Shown piece by piece: positions 1 to 6,045 of a stretch of DNA of 11,153 nt. The DNA is from CAYXVJ01 sp964558445. GTDB taxonomy: Bacteria > Bacillota > Clostridia > Saccharofermentanales > Fastidiosipilaceae. The DNA lies in the NCBI GenBank assembly GCA_964558445.1, contig CAZLEA010000054.1, forward strand, positions 1 through 11,153, read 5' to 3'. Position 1 is the stretch's first letter; each line of letters begins with the position of its first letter. The position numbers and the translations under genes were made by a program. The notes below the pieces were generated by a model, which worked only from the letters and a program-made list of their open reading frames with translations, was not told the DNA's origin and did no database searches.

Positions 1-1
1 C

Positions 2-160
2 TCAACCTAAACTCGTATCAAACTTCGCGGACACCGACCCATCGAAGCTGTGAAGCCACAGATCCAGGCTATACGAGACCTTGCAAGATGCTTCGAGCTG
101 CCAAGACATATACGGCGCAGACGAGTACATCTCACCCACGTCGGCTAGTTTGTCACTCAT
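2..160 (-). CDS. Doubtful 52-residue hypothetical ORF at the end of the lipid cluster
   Basis: An ATG at 160 begins four bases after the TAA stop of the acyltransferase gene and reads 52 codons to a TGA at 4-2. The product has no motif I recognise, no signal peptide and no clear membrane segment. It contains several Met, Ser and aromatic residues. The upstream sequence has only a weak GA-rich ribosome binding site, and the start lies in the arm of a small hairpin (159-175). Its position would fit a last gene in the operon translated by coupling. It could equally be non-coding 3' sequence that happens to be open. The same frame extends upstream to an ATG at 220, inside the acyltransferase gene, which I regard as less likely. 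If this is not a gene, nothing else is visible in 1-158: I see no terminator-like stem with a T run. Confidence 0.25.
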   Translation of the reverse strand: MSDKLADVGEMYSSAPYMSWQLEASCKVSYSLDLWLHSFDGSVSAKFDTSLG

Positions 161-175
161 GAGATTACATCTCAT
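159..175. repeat. Perfect 7-bp inverted repeat with 3-nt loop at a gene end
   Basis: ATGAGAT, then TAC, then ATCTCAT forms a perfect 7-bp stem with a 3-nt loop. On the minus strand it spans the acyltransferase stop codon (167-165) and part of the start codon of the following short ORF (160-158). The stem is AT-rich and no T run follows it on the minus strand, so it is not a canonical intrinsic terminator. It could be a weak translational or mRNA-stability element, or chance. Confidence 0.35.
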
Positions 176-752
176 CCAGGATACGGCCATGTATCCTCGA
201 GAACGGAAGCGGCAGCACATAGTGATCCCAGCGGCGTATCAAGCGCACGACATAGCGAACATCGAAGTCGATTCGCCGAACCTCGCACTTCGCCTGCCTG
301 GCTAGAAACGGGACCAGCTTCTTGACCTCGTGTCTCGGTCCTGTCGGACCGTCCAGCGAGAGGGCGAAGATTCTGCCTCTTCGGCCACTGATCTCCACGA
401 TCTCTCTTAGGTTATCGCGTATACCGACTCCGTCCTTGGTGCGGATGGGATTCACGCCGTTCTTCTGAACAATATATGAGATGATATCGCCGCGCCAATC
501 GGCGGTGATGATGACATCAACCGGAACCAGTTCATGCCTGTAGCGCGTGATCAGGAGCATCAAGAGCGTGCTGTCACCGTGCCAATAGCCGAGCATCTCG
601 GTCTCGTTTAAGATTGCAAGCGAATCCAGGTCGAAGCGACAAGTCTTCGCGACAAGACGCAAATAGCCGTAGAGCAGCGGTGCAATAACGCGGGAGATGA
701 ATCGCTGGGTTCTGGTTCTCGTATCAGTTGATATCGTAGCGGAGTGCGACAT
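165..752 (-). CDS. DUF374-like lysophospholipid acyltransferase family protein
   Basis: A predicted acyltransferase of 195 residues, slightly short for the family. The hallmarks visible are a WH(58)GD segment where the catalytic His of the LPLAT superfamily is expected, a DWRGDIIS segment near 85-92, and the signature DGPTGPR at 134-140, which matches the DUF374 (PF04028) glycerolipid acyltransferase-like family. A hydrophobic stretch near 23-35 could anchor it to the inner face of the membrane. The exact lyso-lipid and acyl donor cannot be read from sequence. The ATG at 752 has an AGAGG ribosome binding site (766-762) about 9 nt away. It starts 29 nt inside the preceding glycosyltransferase gene, which implies coupled translation and a shared lipid or glycolipid pathway. 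Family assignment is fairly secure; the substrate is inference. Confidence 0.8.
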   Translation of the reverse strand: MSHSATISTDTRTRTQRFISRVIAPLLYGYLRLVAKTCRFDLDSLAILNETEMLGYWHGDSTLLMLLITRYRHELVPVDVIITADWRGDIISYIVQKNGVNPIRTKDGVGIRDNLREIVEISGRRGRIFALSLDGPTGPRHEVKKLVPFLARQAKCEVRRIDFDVRYVVRLIRRWDHYVLPLPFSRIHGRILDEM

Positions 753-1929
753 GACCGGGTACCTCTTCTAGTATAGCCTGATAGTGTCTCTCCACTATAC
801 CAGCAATACTACTCGCGCGGTACTCTCTGGCGGTCTCGTAGGCGCCAAGGCGCATCTTCTCGTAGGCTTCTGTCGACGACATGACAGCCTGAACCTGATC
901 GGCCCACAGCTGCGTATCGAGCGGCGTTCGCTGCCCGTTTAGCCCGTTCTTGACGATATCGTTGACCCCGCTGCCCTCGACTGCGACGACGGGCAGACCT
1001 GCTGCCATGCCCTCTAATAAGACGATGCCTTGGGTCTCGGATTGCGAACTGAACAAGAAGAGATCGCTCGCATTGTAGTAGTTCACCAAGTCCTCATGGG
1101 GCACACGGCCGATGAAGTGCACGATATCCGCCAAGCCAAGCGCCGCGGCTTCTGCAATCAGGGCCTCTCGCTCCGTACCGTCGCCGATGATCATGACTCG
1201 GAAGGCTTCGGTCCACTGTCCGTGAAGCTTCGCCAGCGCACGCAGCATAAACGAGAAGTTCTTCTCCTTCTCGAGGCGACTGACACAGATGAAGACGTTT
1301 GGACAGTCCAGCTCATCGCGAAGCGCCTTGGCTCTCTCTTGGTCATAGACGAAGTCGGCATCGGCAAGCCCGGTCGGCAACACCTCCACCCGTTTGTGTA
1401 CGTTCTCACGGATCAAGTAATCTCGGATCTCGGGCGAGGGCGCGAAGACCATGTTGCACTTGTTGGCAAACGCTCGGTTATGCTTCTTGACGATCTTCTC
1501 AGCTGTCTTGTAGGTCAGACTGTTGTCGCGATCCTTGTTCGCATATTCGGGTAAGACGACGTGCAGATACTCCTCATAGCGCGTGTGATAGGTGAAGGTC
1601 AGAGGAACATCGAAGTGCCTAGCCAGATGCATCGCGGTATGGCCCATCAGCATCGGATGATGCGTGTGGATGATGTCATACTTCCCGGCCACAAACTTCT
1701 TCTTGATCGCACGATCAAACATATTCGGCACGGTGTAACCGCCCTTCAAGACCTTCTTGAAGATCTTGAAACGATAGACGCCCTCTTCGGGCACTTGATT
1801 CTTATAGTAAGGGGCAAAGATATCCACAAGATGCCCACGCATACGCAGCCCCTCGGCCAGGCGCTCGACCGAGATCGGAACACCGCCGACAAACGGCTTG
1901 TAGTTGTTCGTGAACATCGCAATACGCAT
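724..1929 (-). CDS. GT4-family glycosyltransferase, probable diacylglycerol glucosyltransferase type
   Basis: A GT-B fold glycosyltransferase of 401 residues. It opens with MRIAMFTNNYKP and a GGV glycine loop typical of the family. HTHHP at 88-92 and a FTYHTRYEEY segment at about 112-121 are characteristic of bacterial 1,2-diacylglycerol 3-glucosyltransferases and related glycolipid synthases. The donor-binding half has SRLEKEKN (217-224) and the E-x7-E motif (E298 and E306) inside SETQGIVLLEGMAAG. The likely reaction is transfer of a sugar from a nucleotide donor to diacylglycerol or a related lipid on the cytoplasmic membrane face; a capsule or glycan role is the alternative. An in-frame ATG at 1953 would add eight residues (MRRRGKQA) and also has a GAGG site, so the start is not certain. 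I chose 1929 because it matches the family N terminus and has a GGGGG site 9 nt upstream. The gene lies 45 nt after dedA and overlaps the acyltransferase by 29 nt. Confidence 0.85.
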   Translation of the reverse strand: MRIAMFTNNYKPFVGGVPISVERLAEGLRMRGHLVDIFAPYYKNQVPEEGVYRFKIFKKVLKGGYTVPNMFDRAIKKKFVAGKYDIIHTHHPMLMGHTAMHLARHFDVPLTFTYHTRYEEYLHVVLPEYANKDRDNSLTYKTAEKIVKKHNRAFANKCNMVFAPSPEIRDYLIRENVHKRVEVLPTGLADADFVYDQERAKALRDELDCPNVFICVSRLEKEKNFSFMLRALAKLHGQWTEAFRVMIIGDGTEREALIAEAAALGLADIVHFIGRVPHEDLVNYYNASDLFLFSSQSETQGIVLLEGMAAGLPVVAVEGSGVNDIVKNGLNGQRTPLDTQLWADQVQAVMSSTEAYEKMRLGAYETAREYRASSIAGIVERHYQAILEEVPGHVALRYDIN

Positions 1930-1974
1930 CGCTTGCTTCCCCCTTCTTCTCATCGTCGTCCTCTGCTTCCTACC

Positions 1975-2490
1975 CTAGAGATTCGCTAGCCACTTGAGCG
2001 CCGGTGATCCGAAGAAGTAGCCGGCACCGATAAACACGCCGTTCCAGATCAAGATACCCAGTGCGGAATACGCAGTATAACCGTAGAAGTTCATCTTGAT
2101 CGTACCAGCCGGTATCGAGATAATCGTGCGGATCGCGGGAAATAACTTCGCTAGCAAGAGCCCGTAATAGCCCTTCTCGTTTACTTGAGCGATCGCCTTG
2201 TCGAGGGCGGCTCCCTGCTTCTTGAACTTGGACTTGAACCAGGTCAAGATCGGATTCCCAACGAAATAGCCAAGGAAATAAAGCAGCCAACTGCCGATCA
2301 AACCGGCAGCCGTCGAGACAAGTAAGACCATGATGAAGCGACTGCCCAGTTCACGGGCCCATATGCCGGCCATCGGCATGATGACACCTGCCGGGAAACC
2401 GGGCAGATTCAAATATTCCAGAAACACGATGATAAACACCGCGAGCATACCGTACTTCGTCAGATACTCGATGAATACGTCAAGATTCAT
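1975..2490 (-). CDS. DedA-family (VTT domain) integral membrane protein
   Basis: A 171-residue multi-pass membrane protein, somewhat shorter than E. coli DedA proteins (about 200-220). Hydrophobic segments lie near 12-30, 52-78, 108-130 and 137-162. The family signature is FPAIRTIISIPAGTIKM at 117-133, with the conserved R121, the glycine and methionine, followed by a G(145)...W149 segment and GYFFG at 157-161. E25 precedes a P-x-F-P segment, where DedA proteins carry a conserved acidic residue. The first arginine of the usual paired-Arg motif is K115 here. DedA-family proteins include phospholipid and undecaprenyl-phosphate flippases and act in membrane homeostasis; the substrate here is unknown. 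The start at 2490 is supported by AGGAGG (2504-2499) at 8-nt spacing. As first gene of the cluster with a lipid glycosyltransferase and an acyltransferase, a lipid-transport role is a reasonable inference. Confidence 0.88.
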   Translation of the reverse strand: MNLDVFIEYLTKYGMLAVFIIVFLEYLNLPGFPAGVIMPMAGIWARELGSRFIMVLLVSTAAGLIGSWLLYFLGYFVGNPILTWFKSKFKKQGAALDKAIAQVNEKGYYGLLLAKLFPAIRTIISIPAGTIKMNFYGYTAYSALGILIWNGVFIGAGYFFGSPALKWLANL

Positions 2491-2504
2491 GTATTCCGCC
2501 TCCT

Positions 2505-2530
2505 AACTCTATTCTAAGGCTAACAGAGTT
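2505..2530. repeat. 6-bp inverted repeat in the dedA leader
   Basis: AACTCT (2505-2510) and AGAGTT (2525-2530) form a perfect 6-bp inverted repeat with a 14-nt centre. It sits immediately upstream of the dedA ribosome binding site (2504-2499) on the minus strand. It could be a protein operator or a leader hairpin that affects ribosome access. Its short arms make chance quite possible. Confidence 0.3.
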
Positions 2531-2555
2531 GTTTGGAAATCTCCTTTGCTATTTA

Positions 2556-2584
2556 TTAAGATTATATGTCAGGATAAGTATAGT
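2556..2584 (+). promoter_or_regulatory. Candidate sigma-A promoter for the PH-like/nitroreductase/helicase cluster
   Basis: The -35 candidate TTAAGA (2556-2561, 4 of 6 to consensus) is followed after 17 nt by TATAGT (2579-2584, 5 of 6). This gives a leader of roughly 20 nt before the ATG at 2613. The region is much more AT-rich than its surroundings, as expected of a promoter. Assigned by eye only. Confidence 0.5.
2561..2566 (-). promoter_or_regulatory. Candidate -10 element for the dedA-glycosyltransferase-acyltransferase cluster
   Basis: Read on the minus strand, 2566-2561 is a perfect TATAAT, about 70 nt upstream of the dedA start. No good -35 hexamer lies at 17 nt, so the promoter may be weak or need an activator. 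It overlaps the opposing promoter candidate (2556-2584), so the two directions may compete for polymerase. Confidence 0.42.
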
Positions 2585-2598
2585 AGAATAAAGCTATC

Positions 2599-2604
2599 AG
2601 GAGG
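2599..2604 (+). promoter_or_regulatory. Strong ribosome binding site (AGGAGG)
   Basis: A perfect AGGAGG lies 8 nt before the ATG at 2613. It excludes the out-of-frame ATG at 2608-2610, which is only 3 nt away, and supports the 95-residue reading frame as a real gene. Confidence 0.75.
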
Positions 2605-2612
2605 ACTATGCT

Positions 2613-2900
2613 ATGACATCTGCCAATCTCATCTTCGCCAGCTTGATTGATCGTACGATACAAGAGATCGGTGTCGGTACCAGGACGAACGGCTATGGCG
2701 GCTTCGGTCCCAAGCTGCGTGGTCACTTCAATTCGGCAGGTCTCGGGCAGACGCTACTCTTCGTCAACAGTAAGACGAAACCGACGATCCGGATTGAGCG
2801 AAGCGACGCCAAACCAATCTACATCAGCCTCGACACGACGGAGGCGACAAACGAACTCTATGAGGCACTAAGCCAAATCAAATTGGGGGAAATAAGATAA
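2613..2900 (+). CDS. Small hypothetical protein, possible bacterial PH-like domain
   Basis: A 95-residue soluble protein with no signal peptide or membrane segment. The run RTNGYGGFGPKLRG (24-37), then GLGQTLLFVNSKTKP, then an IRIE strand, IYISLD and a closing helix ELYEAL resembles the strand-rich core and C-terminal helix of short bacterial PH-like (bPH) domains, which are often found at the end of membrane proteins of unknown function. I infer this from the pattern, without a search. The N-terminal membrane helices usual in such proteins are missing, so it may be a minimal soluble version. It is translated from a strong ribosome binding site, and its TAA overlaps the ATG of the nitroreductase (TAATG), so the two are very probably co-expressed. 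Function unknown. Confidence 0.7.
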   Translation: MTSANLIFASLIDRTIQEIGVGTRTNGYGGFGPKLRGHFNSAGLGQTLLFVNSKTKPTIRIERSDAKPIYISLDTTEATNELYEALSQIKLGEIR

Positions 2901-3463
2901 TGTCAAATCAATGCCTGGACCTAATCCAAAACCGTTACTCCTGCCGCAGCTTCACAAGCGACATACCAAACGAGGCAGATATGCTCCAGATTCTCACAGC
3001 CGGTCTCCAAGCACCGAGCGCAGTCAACCGCCAGCCCTGGGCCATCACCTACATTGAGGACCAAGACCTCGTTAAACGAATCGAGGAGACGGCGATCGAT
3101 TACTTCAGAGTAGCAGAGGATCAGAGCAGTTATGAGCGAATCACAGAGCGTGGCAATGGCATCTTCTACGGTGCCAAGACCCTGGTACTCATCAGTATCG
3201 ATAACACCATGCGAGATGCAGCCCTACTCGATGCGGGCATCGTCACACAGAACATCGTGCTGGCGGCCGAGTCACTCGGCTACAACACCTTGATCTGCGG
3301 TATGACCAGAGCCGCCTTCCTCCATGAGACCAAGGGTGAAGCGCTTCTGGGAGAAGTCGGCTTCAAGGAGGACTACGTGTTCGCCGTCTCTGTCCTCATC
3401 GGTCACGCGAAGGATACAAGAGAGCCACATACAATCGATTTGTCGAAGCTGTCACGCATCTAA
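2900..3463 (+). CDS. Nitroreductase-family FMN-dependent oxidoreductase
   Basis: A 187-residue member of the nitroreductase superfamily, at the usual length. FMN-contacting family motifs are visible: RYSCRSF at 12-18, APSAVNRQPW at 38-47 (the S-x-x-N-x-Q-P-W type segment), and the C-terminal half with DAGIVTQNIVLAAESLGYNTLICG at about 111-134, which forms the dimer and flavin-pocket helix. Members use NAD(P)H to reduce nitroaromatics, quinones or flavins; the physiological substrate is unknown. Its ATG overlaps the TAA of the preceding gene by one base, so translation is coupled. The GGGGG just upstream, inside the preceding coding region, serves as ribosome binding site. The helicase gene begins 79 nt downstream, and no functional link with it is obvious. 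Confidence 0.9.
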   Translation: MSNQCLDLIQNRYSCRSFTSDIPNEADMLQILTAGLQAPSAVNRQPWAITYIEDQDLVKRIEETAIDYFRVAEDQSSYERITERGNGIFYGAKTLVLISIDNTMRDAALLDAGIVTQNIVLAAESLGYNTLICGMTRAAFLHETKGEALLGEVGFKEDYVFAVSVLIGHAKDTREPHTIDLSKLSRI

Positions 3464-3477
3464 GCGAATTTCGCGAA
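3464..3477. repeat. Overlapping small palindromes after the nitroreductase stop
   Basis: GCGAATTTCGC (3464-3474) is a 5-bp palindrome around one base, and it overlaps the perfect 8-bp palindrome TTCGCGAA (3470-3477). Both lie between the nitroreductase stop and the helicase start. No T run follows, so it is not a terminator. It does not match the Bacillus/Clostridium LexA box (GAAC-N4-GTTC). It might be an operator for the helicase gene. Confidence 0.3.
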
Positions 3478-3527
3478 TCGGCTTCACATACTACAGGCAA
3501 CACAAAAAACGCAACACAAGAAGACCT

Positions 3528-3534
3528 AGAGAGG
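3528..3534 (+). promoter_or_regulatory. Ribosome binding site that fixes the helicase TTG start
   Basis: AGAGAGG ends 8 nt before TTG at 3543-3545. The open frame runs back to 3324 inside the nitroreductase gene, but there is no comparable site before its upstream ATG, and those extra residues do not resemble the family. This site therefore decides the start. Confidence 0.65.
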
Positions 3535-3542
3535 ATAAGCAC

Positions 3543-6032
3543 TTGTCCATCACCATACAGATTGCATGTCGAGCGCTCGCCGAGTTCGTCCATCGAAGCG
3601 GCGGCCTCTCCCCGATCAGCTTCGGTAAGCTGGATGCCGGGGACGGTACGAGAACACACCAGGCCTTCTACAAGGCTCTGGACGACTACCTCCCGGGCGC
3701 AACGGCGAAGAGCGAAGTAACGCTTCGGGGTACGTTTCATACACCTGAATTGACGCTTGCACTCAGCGGCCGGGTCGATATGCTGGTGTCGATGGGAGAG
3801 GGCATGCCTTTTTGTCTCGAAGTGAAGACCGTCGGCGTCCCGCTAAACAAGCTTAGCGACCGAGGTCAAGACGAACACTGGGCCCAAGTTCGCCTCTATG
3901 CCTGGCTGCTAGCCATGGAGAATCCCGAGATTGTTCAAACAAGACCTGCCATACGCTATGCGCTGGCGTACGTCTCCAGAGAGGATATGACGTGTCGAAT
4001 TCTGCATGAAGAGCTTGGCTATTCCGAGCTTGAAACGTGGTTTCGAGAGACCTGTACGGCTTATCTGAATTTCGCGAACACGCAGCACCGGCATCTGGAG
4101 CGTAGTCATGCATCGATCAGGAAGCTTCGCTTCCCCTACCCGAGCTTGCGTACGGGCCAGCGCGAATTCATGGAGCGCGTCTTACGTAATCTGCGCAGTC
4201 GTACGCCGCTGCTCGTCCAGGCACCGACCGGAACGGGTAAGACGATGTCGACCTTGTACCCTGCGATCAAGGGGCTTGCGGCGGGACTGCATAAGCAGAT
4301 CTTCTACCTCACGGCCAAGACGTCGACGCGCGAGGTGGCAGCCGAGAGTCTAAAGGCACTTAGGGACGCGGGTCTCATCATCCGCTCGGTCAATATGACA
4401 GCTAAGGAGAAGCTCTGTCTCCTGCCCGAGATCTACTGCGAGCCGCAGATCTGCCCGTACGCCAGGAACTACTACAAGAATATCGGTAGGGCGCTGGAGG
4501 ATGCGCTCTTGATTCAGGATCTGAATGCGGAGTCGATTCTGGAACTGGCGAAGAAGCACAAGGTCTGCCCCTTCGAACTCCAGCTCGATGCCGCCCTCTA
4601 CGCGGATGTAGTCATCTGCGACTACAACTATGCCTTTGATCCAAGGGTTAGACTCGATCGCTTCTTCAGCGAGAACGTCTTCCACTACTGTCTCCTGATC
4701 GATGAAGCACATAACCTACCCGATCGAGCAAGAGAGATGTATTCTGCGACCTTGTCCGAGGCGGAGCTGAAGCAGGCGATGAAGGCCATCGAACAAGTCG
4801 ACCCGAGCATACTGTCTGTCTTCCTCCCGATCGAGTACTACATGCAGACACTGTCGGCGGCGCTGATAGGGACGCAAGTCGGTAATCCGATCGATCCGGA
4901 CAATGAGAGAGCGACGGCAGCCTGGCCGCTGGTTGAACAGGAAATGAAGGCCTCCGGCGTGATGCAAGCCGAGCGGTTTCGCGGAGCAAGGGAGCTACCG
5001 AAGCACTTGATTCGCATGCTCTGGACGTTTACCGGGCAGCTAAGAGACGTGTTGGACGGGATCGACGATCATAAGCTCAAACAAGATATCCTAGACTTCT
5101 ACTTCAACGCGCGCTACTTCCTGCGCGTAGCGGACGAATTCTGGTCGGATCGCTATGTGTTGACGGCGGGCTTGCAGGGCCCAAGCCTCGAGCTTCGCCT
5201 CCTCTGCCTCGATGCATCGGATCGCATCTTGGGTCGTTTCCGTAACTACCACAGCAGCATCTTCTTCTCCGCGACACTAGCCCCGATCGAGTACTTCTCC
5301 CAGGCCTTCTGTGGGACGGCTTACGACGACAAGCCCGATACGATGATACTCTCGTCGCCGTTCCCTCGTGAGAACCTGCTCTTGGCAGTAGCAAGCGGCG
5401 TCGAGACGGTATACAAGGAGCGGCAGAGCAGTCGAATCGACTTGGCCAAGGCGATCGCGCTCGGTATCATCCGAGCCGGCGGTAACAGCATGGTCTTCTT
5501 CCCCTCCTACAGCTACATGAATCAGATCCTGCCGCTCGTGCGCCAGGTGCTCGGCGACTATCCGGCGGATATCATGGTGCAGAGTCAGAATATGAGCGAG
5601 TCTGCGAGGCAGGCCTATATCCGGCGTTTCGCCGGTGGTGGGGATTCGGGTCGTACGGTTGCCGCCTTCGCCGTTCTGGGCGGTGTCTTCTCCGAAGGTA
5701 TCGACCTCGTCGGAGAGCAGATCAAGGCGGTTATCGTGGTCGGTGTGGGGCTGCCCCAGATCAGTCCGGAGCGAGAGATTCTGCAGCAATACTACCAGAT
5801 GCATGGGCTCGGCGGTTTCAACTTCGCGTACCTCTACCCCGGTTTCAATAAGGTCTTGCAGGCGGCAGGGCGCTTGATTCGAAGCGAGACGGATACGGGC
5901 CTCATCCTCTTGATCGACAGCAGGTATGAGCGAGCGGATTATCACATGCTCTTCCCAAACGAGTGGGTGCCGGTGTTCTGTGCGGATTTGAAGGAATTAA
6001 ATGAGTGCTTGCTAAGTATCCCGCGTGACTAA
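3543..6032 (+). CDS. PD-(D/E)XK nuclease / Fe-S DinG-XPD-type DNA helicase
   Basis: An 829-residue superfamily 2 helicase with an N-terminal nuclease-like domain. Residues about 1-180 fit a PD-(D/E)XK (RecB/Cas4-like) fold: H39, GRVD with D79, E93-V-K95, and Q115-x3-Y119. The helicase core has motif I APTGTGKT (227-234), DEAH (387-390), FFSATLAP (574-581), SEGID (717-721) and the motif VI segment QAAGRLIR (773-780). Four cysteines, C292, C299, C304 and C342 (in VCPFE), sit between motifs I and II where XPD and DinG carry a 4Fe-4S cluster. It probably unwinds DNA 5' to 3' in repair or recombination, and the nuclease may trim ends. This combined architecture is, to my knowledge, typical of clostridial Rad3-related helicases. 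Start is TTG. The gene is third in the plus-strand cluster and converges on recO with 13 nt between the stops. Confidence 0.88.
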   Translation: MSITIQIACRALAEFVHRSGGLSPISFGKLDAGDGTRTHQAFYKALDDYLPGATAKSEVTLRGTFHTPELTLALSGRVDMLVSMGEGMPFCLEVKTVGVPLNKLSDRGQDEHWAQVRLYAWLLAMENPEIVQTRPAIRYALAYVSREDMTCRILHEELGYSELETWFRETCTAYLNFANTQHRHLERSHASIRKLRFPYPSLRTGQREFMERVLRNLRSRTPLLVQAPTGTGKTMSTLYPAIKGLAAGLHKQIFYLTAKTSTREVAAESLKALRDAGLIIRSVNMTAKEKLCLLPEIYCEPQICPYARNYYKNIGRALEDALLIQDLNAESILELAKKHKVCPFELQLDAALYADVVICDYNYAFDPRVRLDRFFSENVFHYCLLIDEAHNLPDRAREMYSATLSEAELKQAMKAIEQVDPSILSVFLPIEYYMQTLSAALIGTQVGNPIDPDNERATAAWPLVEQEMKASGVMQAERFRGARELPKHLIRMLWTFTGQLRDVLDGIDDHKLKQDILDFYFNARYFLRVADEFWSDRYVLTAGLQGPSLELRLLCLDASDRILGRFRNYHSSIFFSATLAPIEYFSQAFCGTAYDDKPDTMILSSPFPRENLLLAVASGVETVYKERQSSRIDLAKAIALGIIRAGGNSMVFFPSYSYMNQILPLVRQVLGDYPADIMVQSQNMSESARQAYIRRFAGGGDSGRTVAAFAVLGGVFSEGIDLVGEQIKAVIVVGVGLPQISPEREILQQYYQMHGLGGFNFAYLYPGFNKVLQAAGRLIRSETDTGLILLIDSRYERADYHMLFPNEWVPVFCADLKELNECLLSIPRD

Positions 6033-6045
6033 GTGGTCGGAGAGA

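Noticed and set aside
1..164. Terminator or mobile-element end after the lipid cluster
   Set aside because: Only scattered short inverted repeats (such as TCGAAGC and GCTTCGA about 40 nt apart) are present. No stem with a T run, no terminal repeats and no transposase fragment are visible.
755..765. The 11-mer CCGGGTACCTC occurs at 755-765 and again at 8474-8484, both just before gene starts
   Set aside because: In both places it is a GAGGTACCCGG ribosome-binding context inside or at the edge of coding sequence. Two copies without wider flanking similarity are most simply chance.
1030..1554. A 174-codon plus-strand ORF opposite the glycosyltransferase
   Set aside because: It is a shadow of the E-x7-E half of the GT4 enzyme and has no ribosome binding site or known motif.
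3324..3542. Upstream extension of the helicase frame to an ATG at 3324
   Set aside because: The extra 73 residues lie mostly inside the nitroreductase gene, are basic and Ser-rich, and do not resemble the family. A good ribosome binding site precedes the TTG at 3543.
5277..5945. A 222-codon minus-strand ORF opposite the helicase
   Set aside because: The opposite strand encodes conserved helicase motifs IV-VI. The antisense product has an Arg/Asp/Glu-rich composition typical of shadow frames and no recognisable domain.
6033..6045. Bidirectional terminator between the helicase and recO
   Set aside because: The gap is only 13 nt and neither side has a GC-rich stem followed by a T run. A TGCTAA/TTAGCA pairing across the gene ends is too weak and too far apart.
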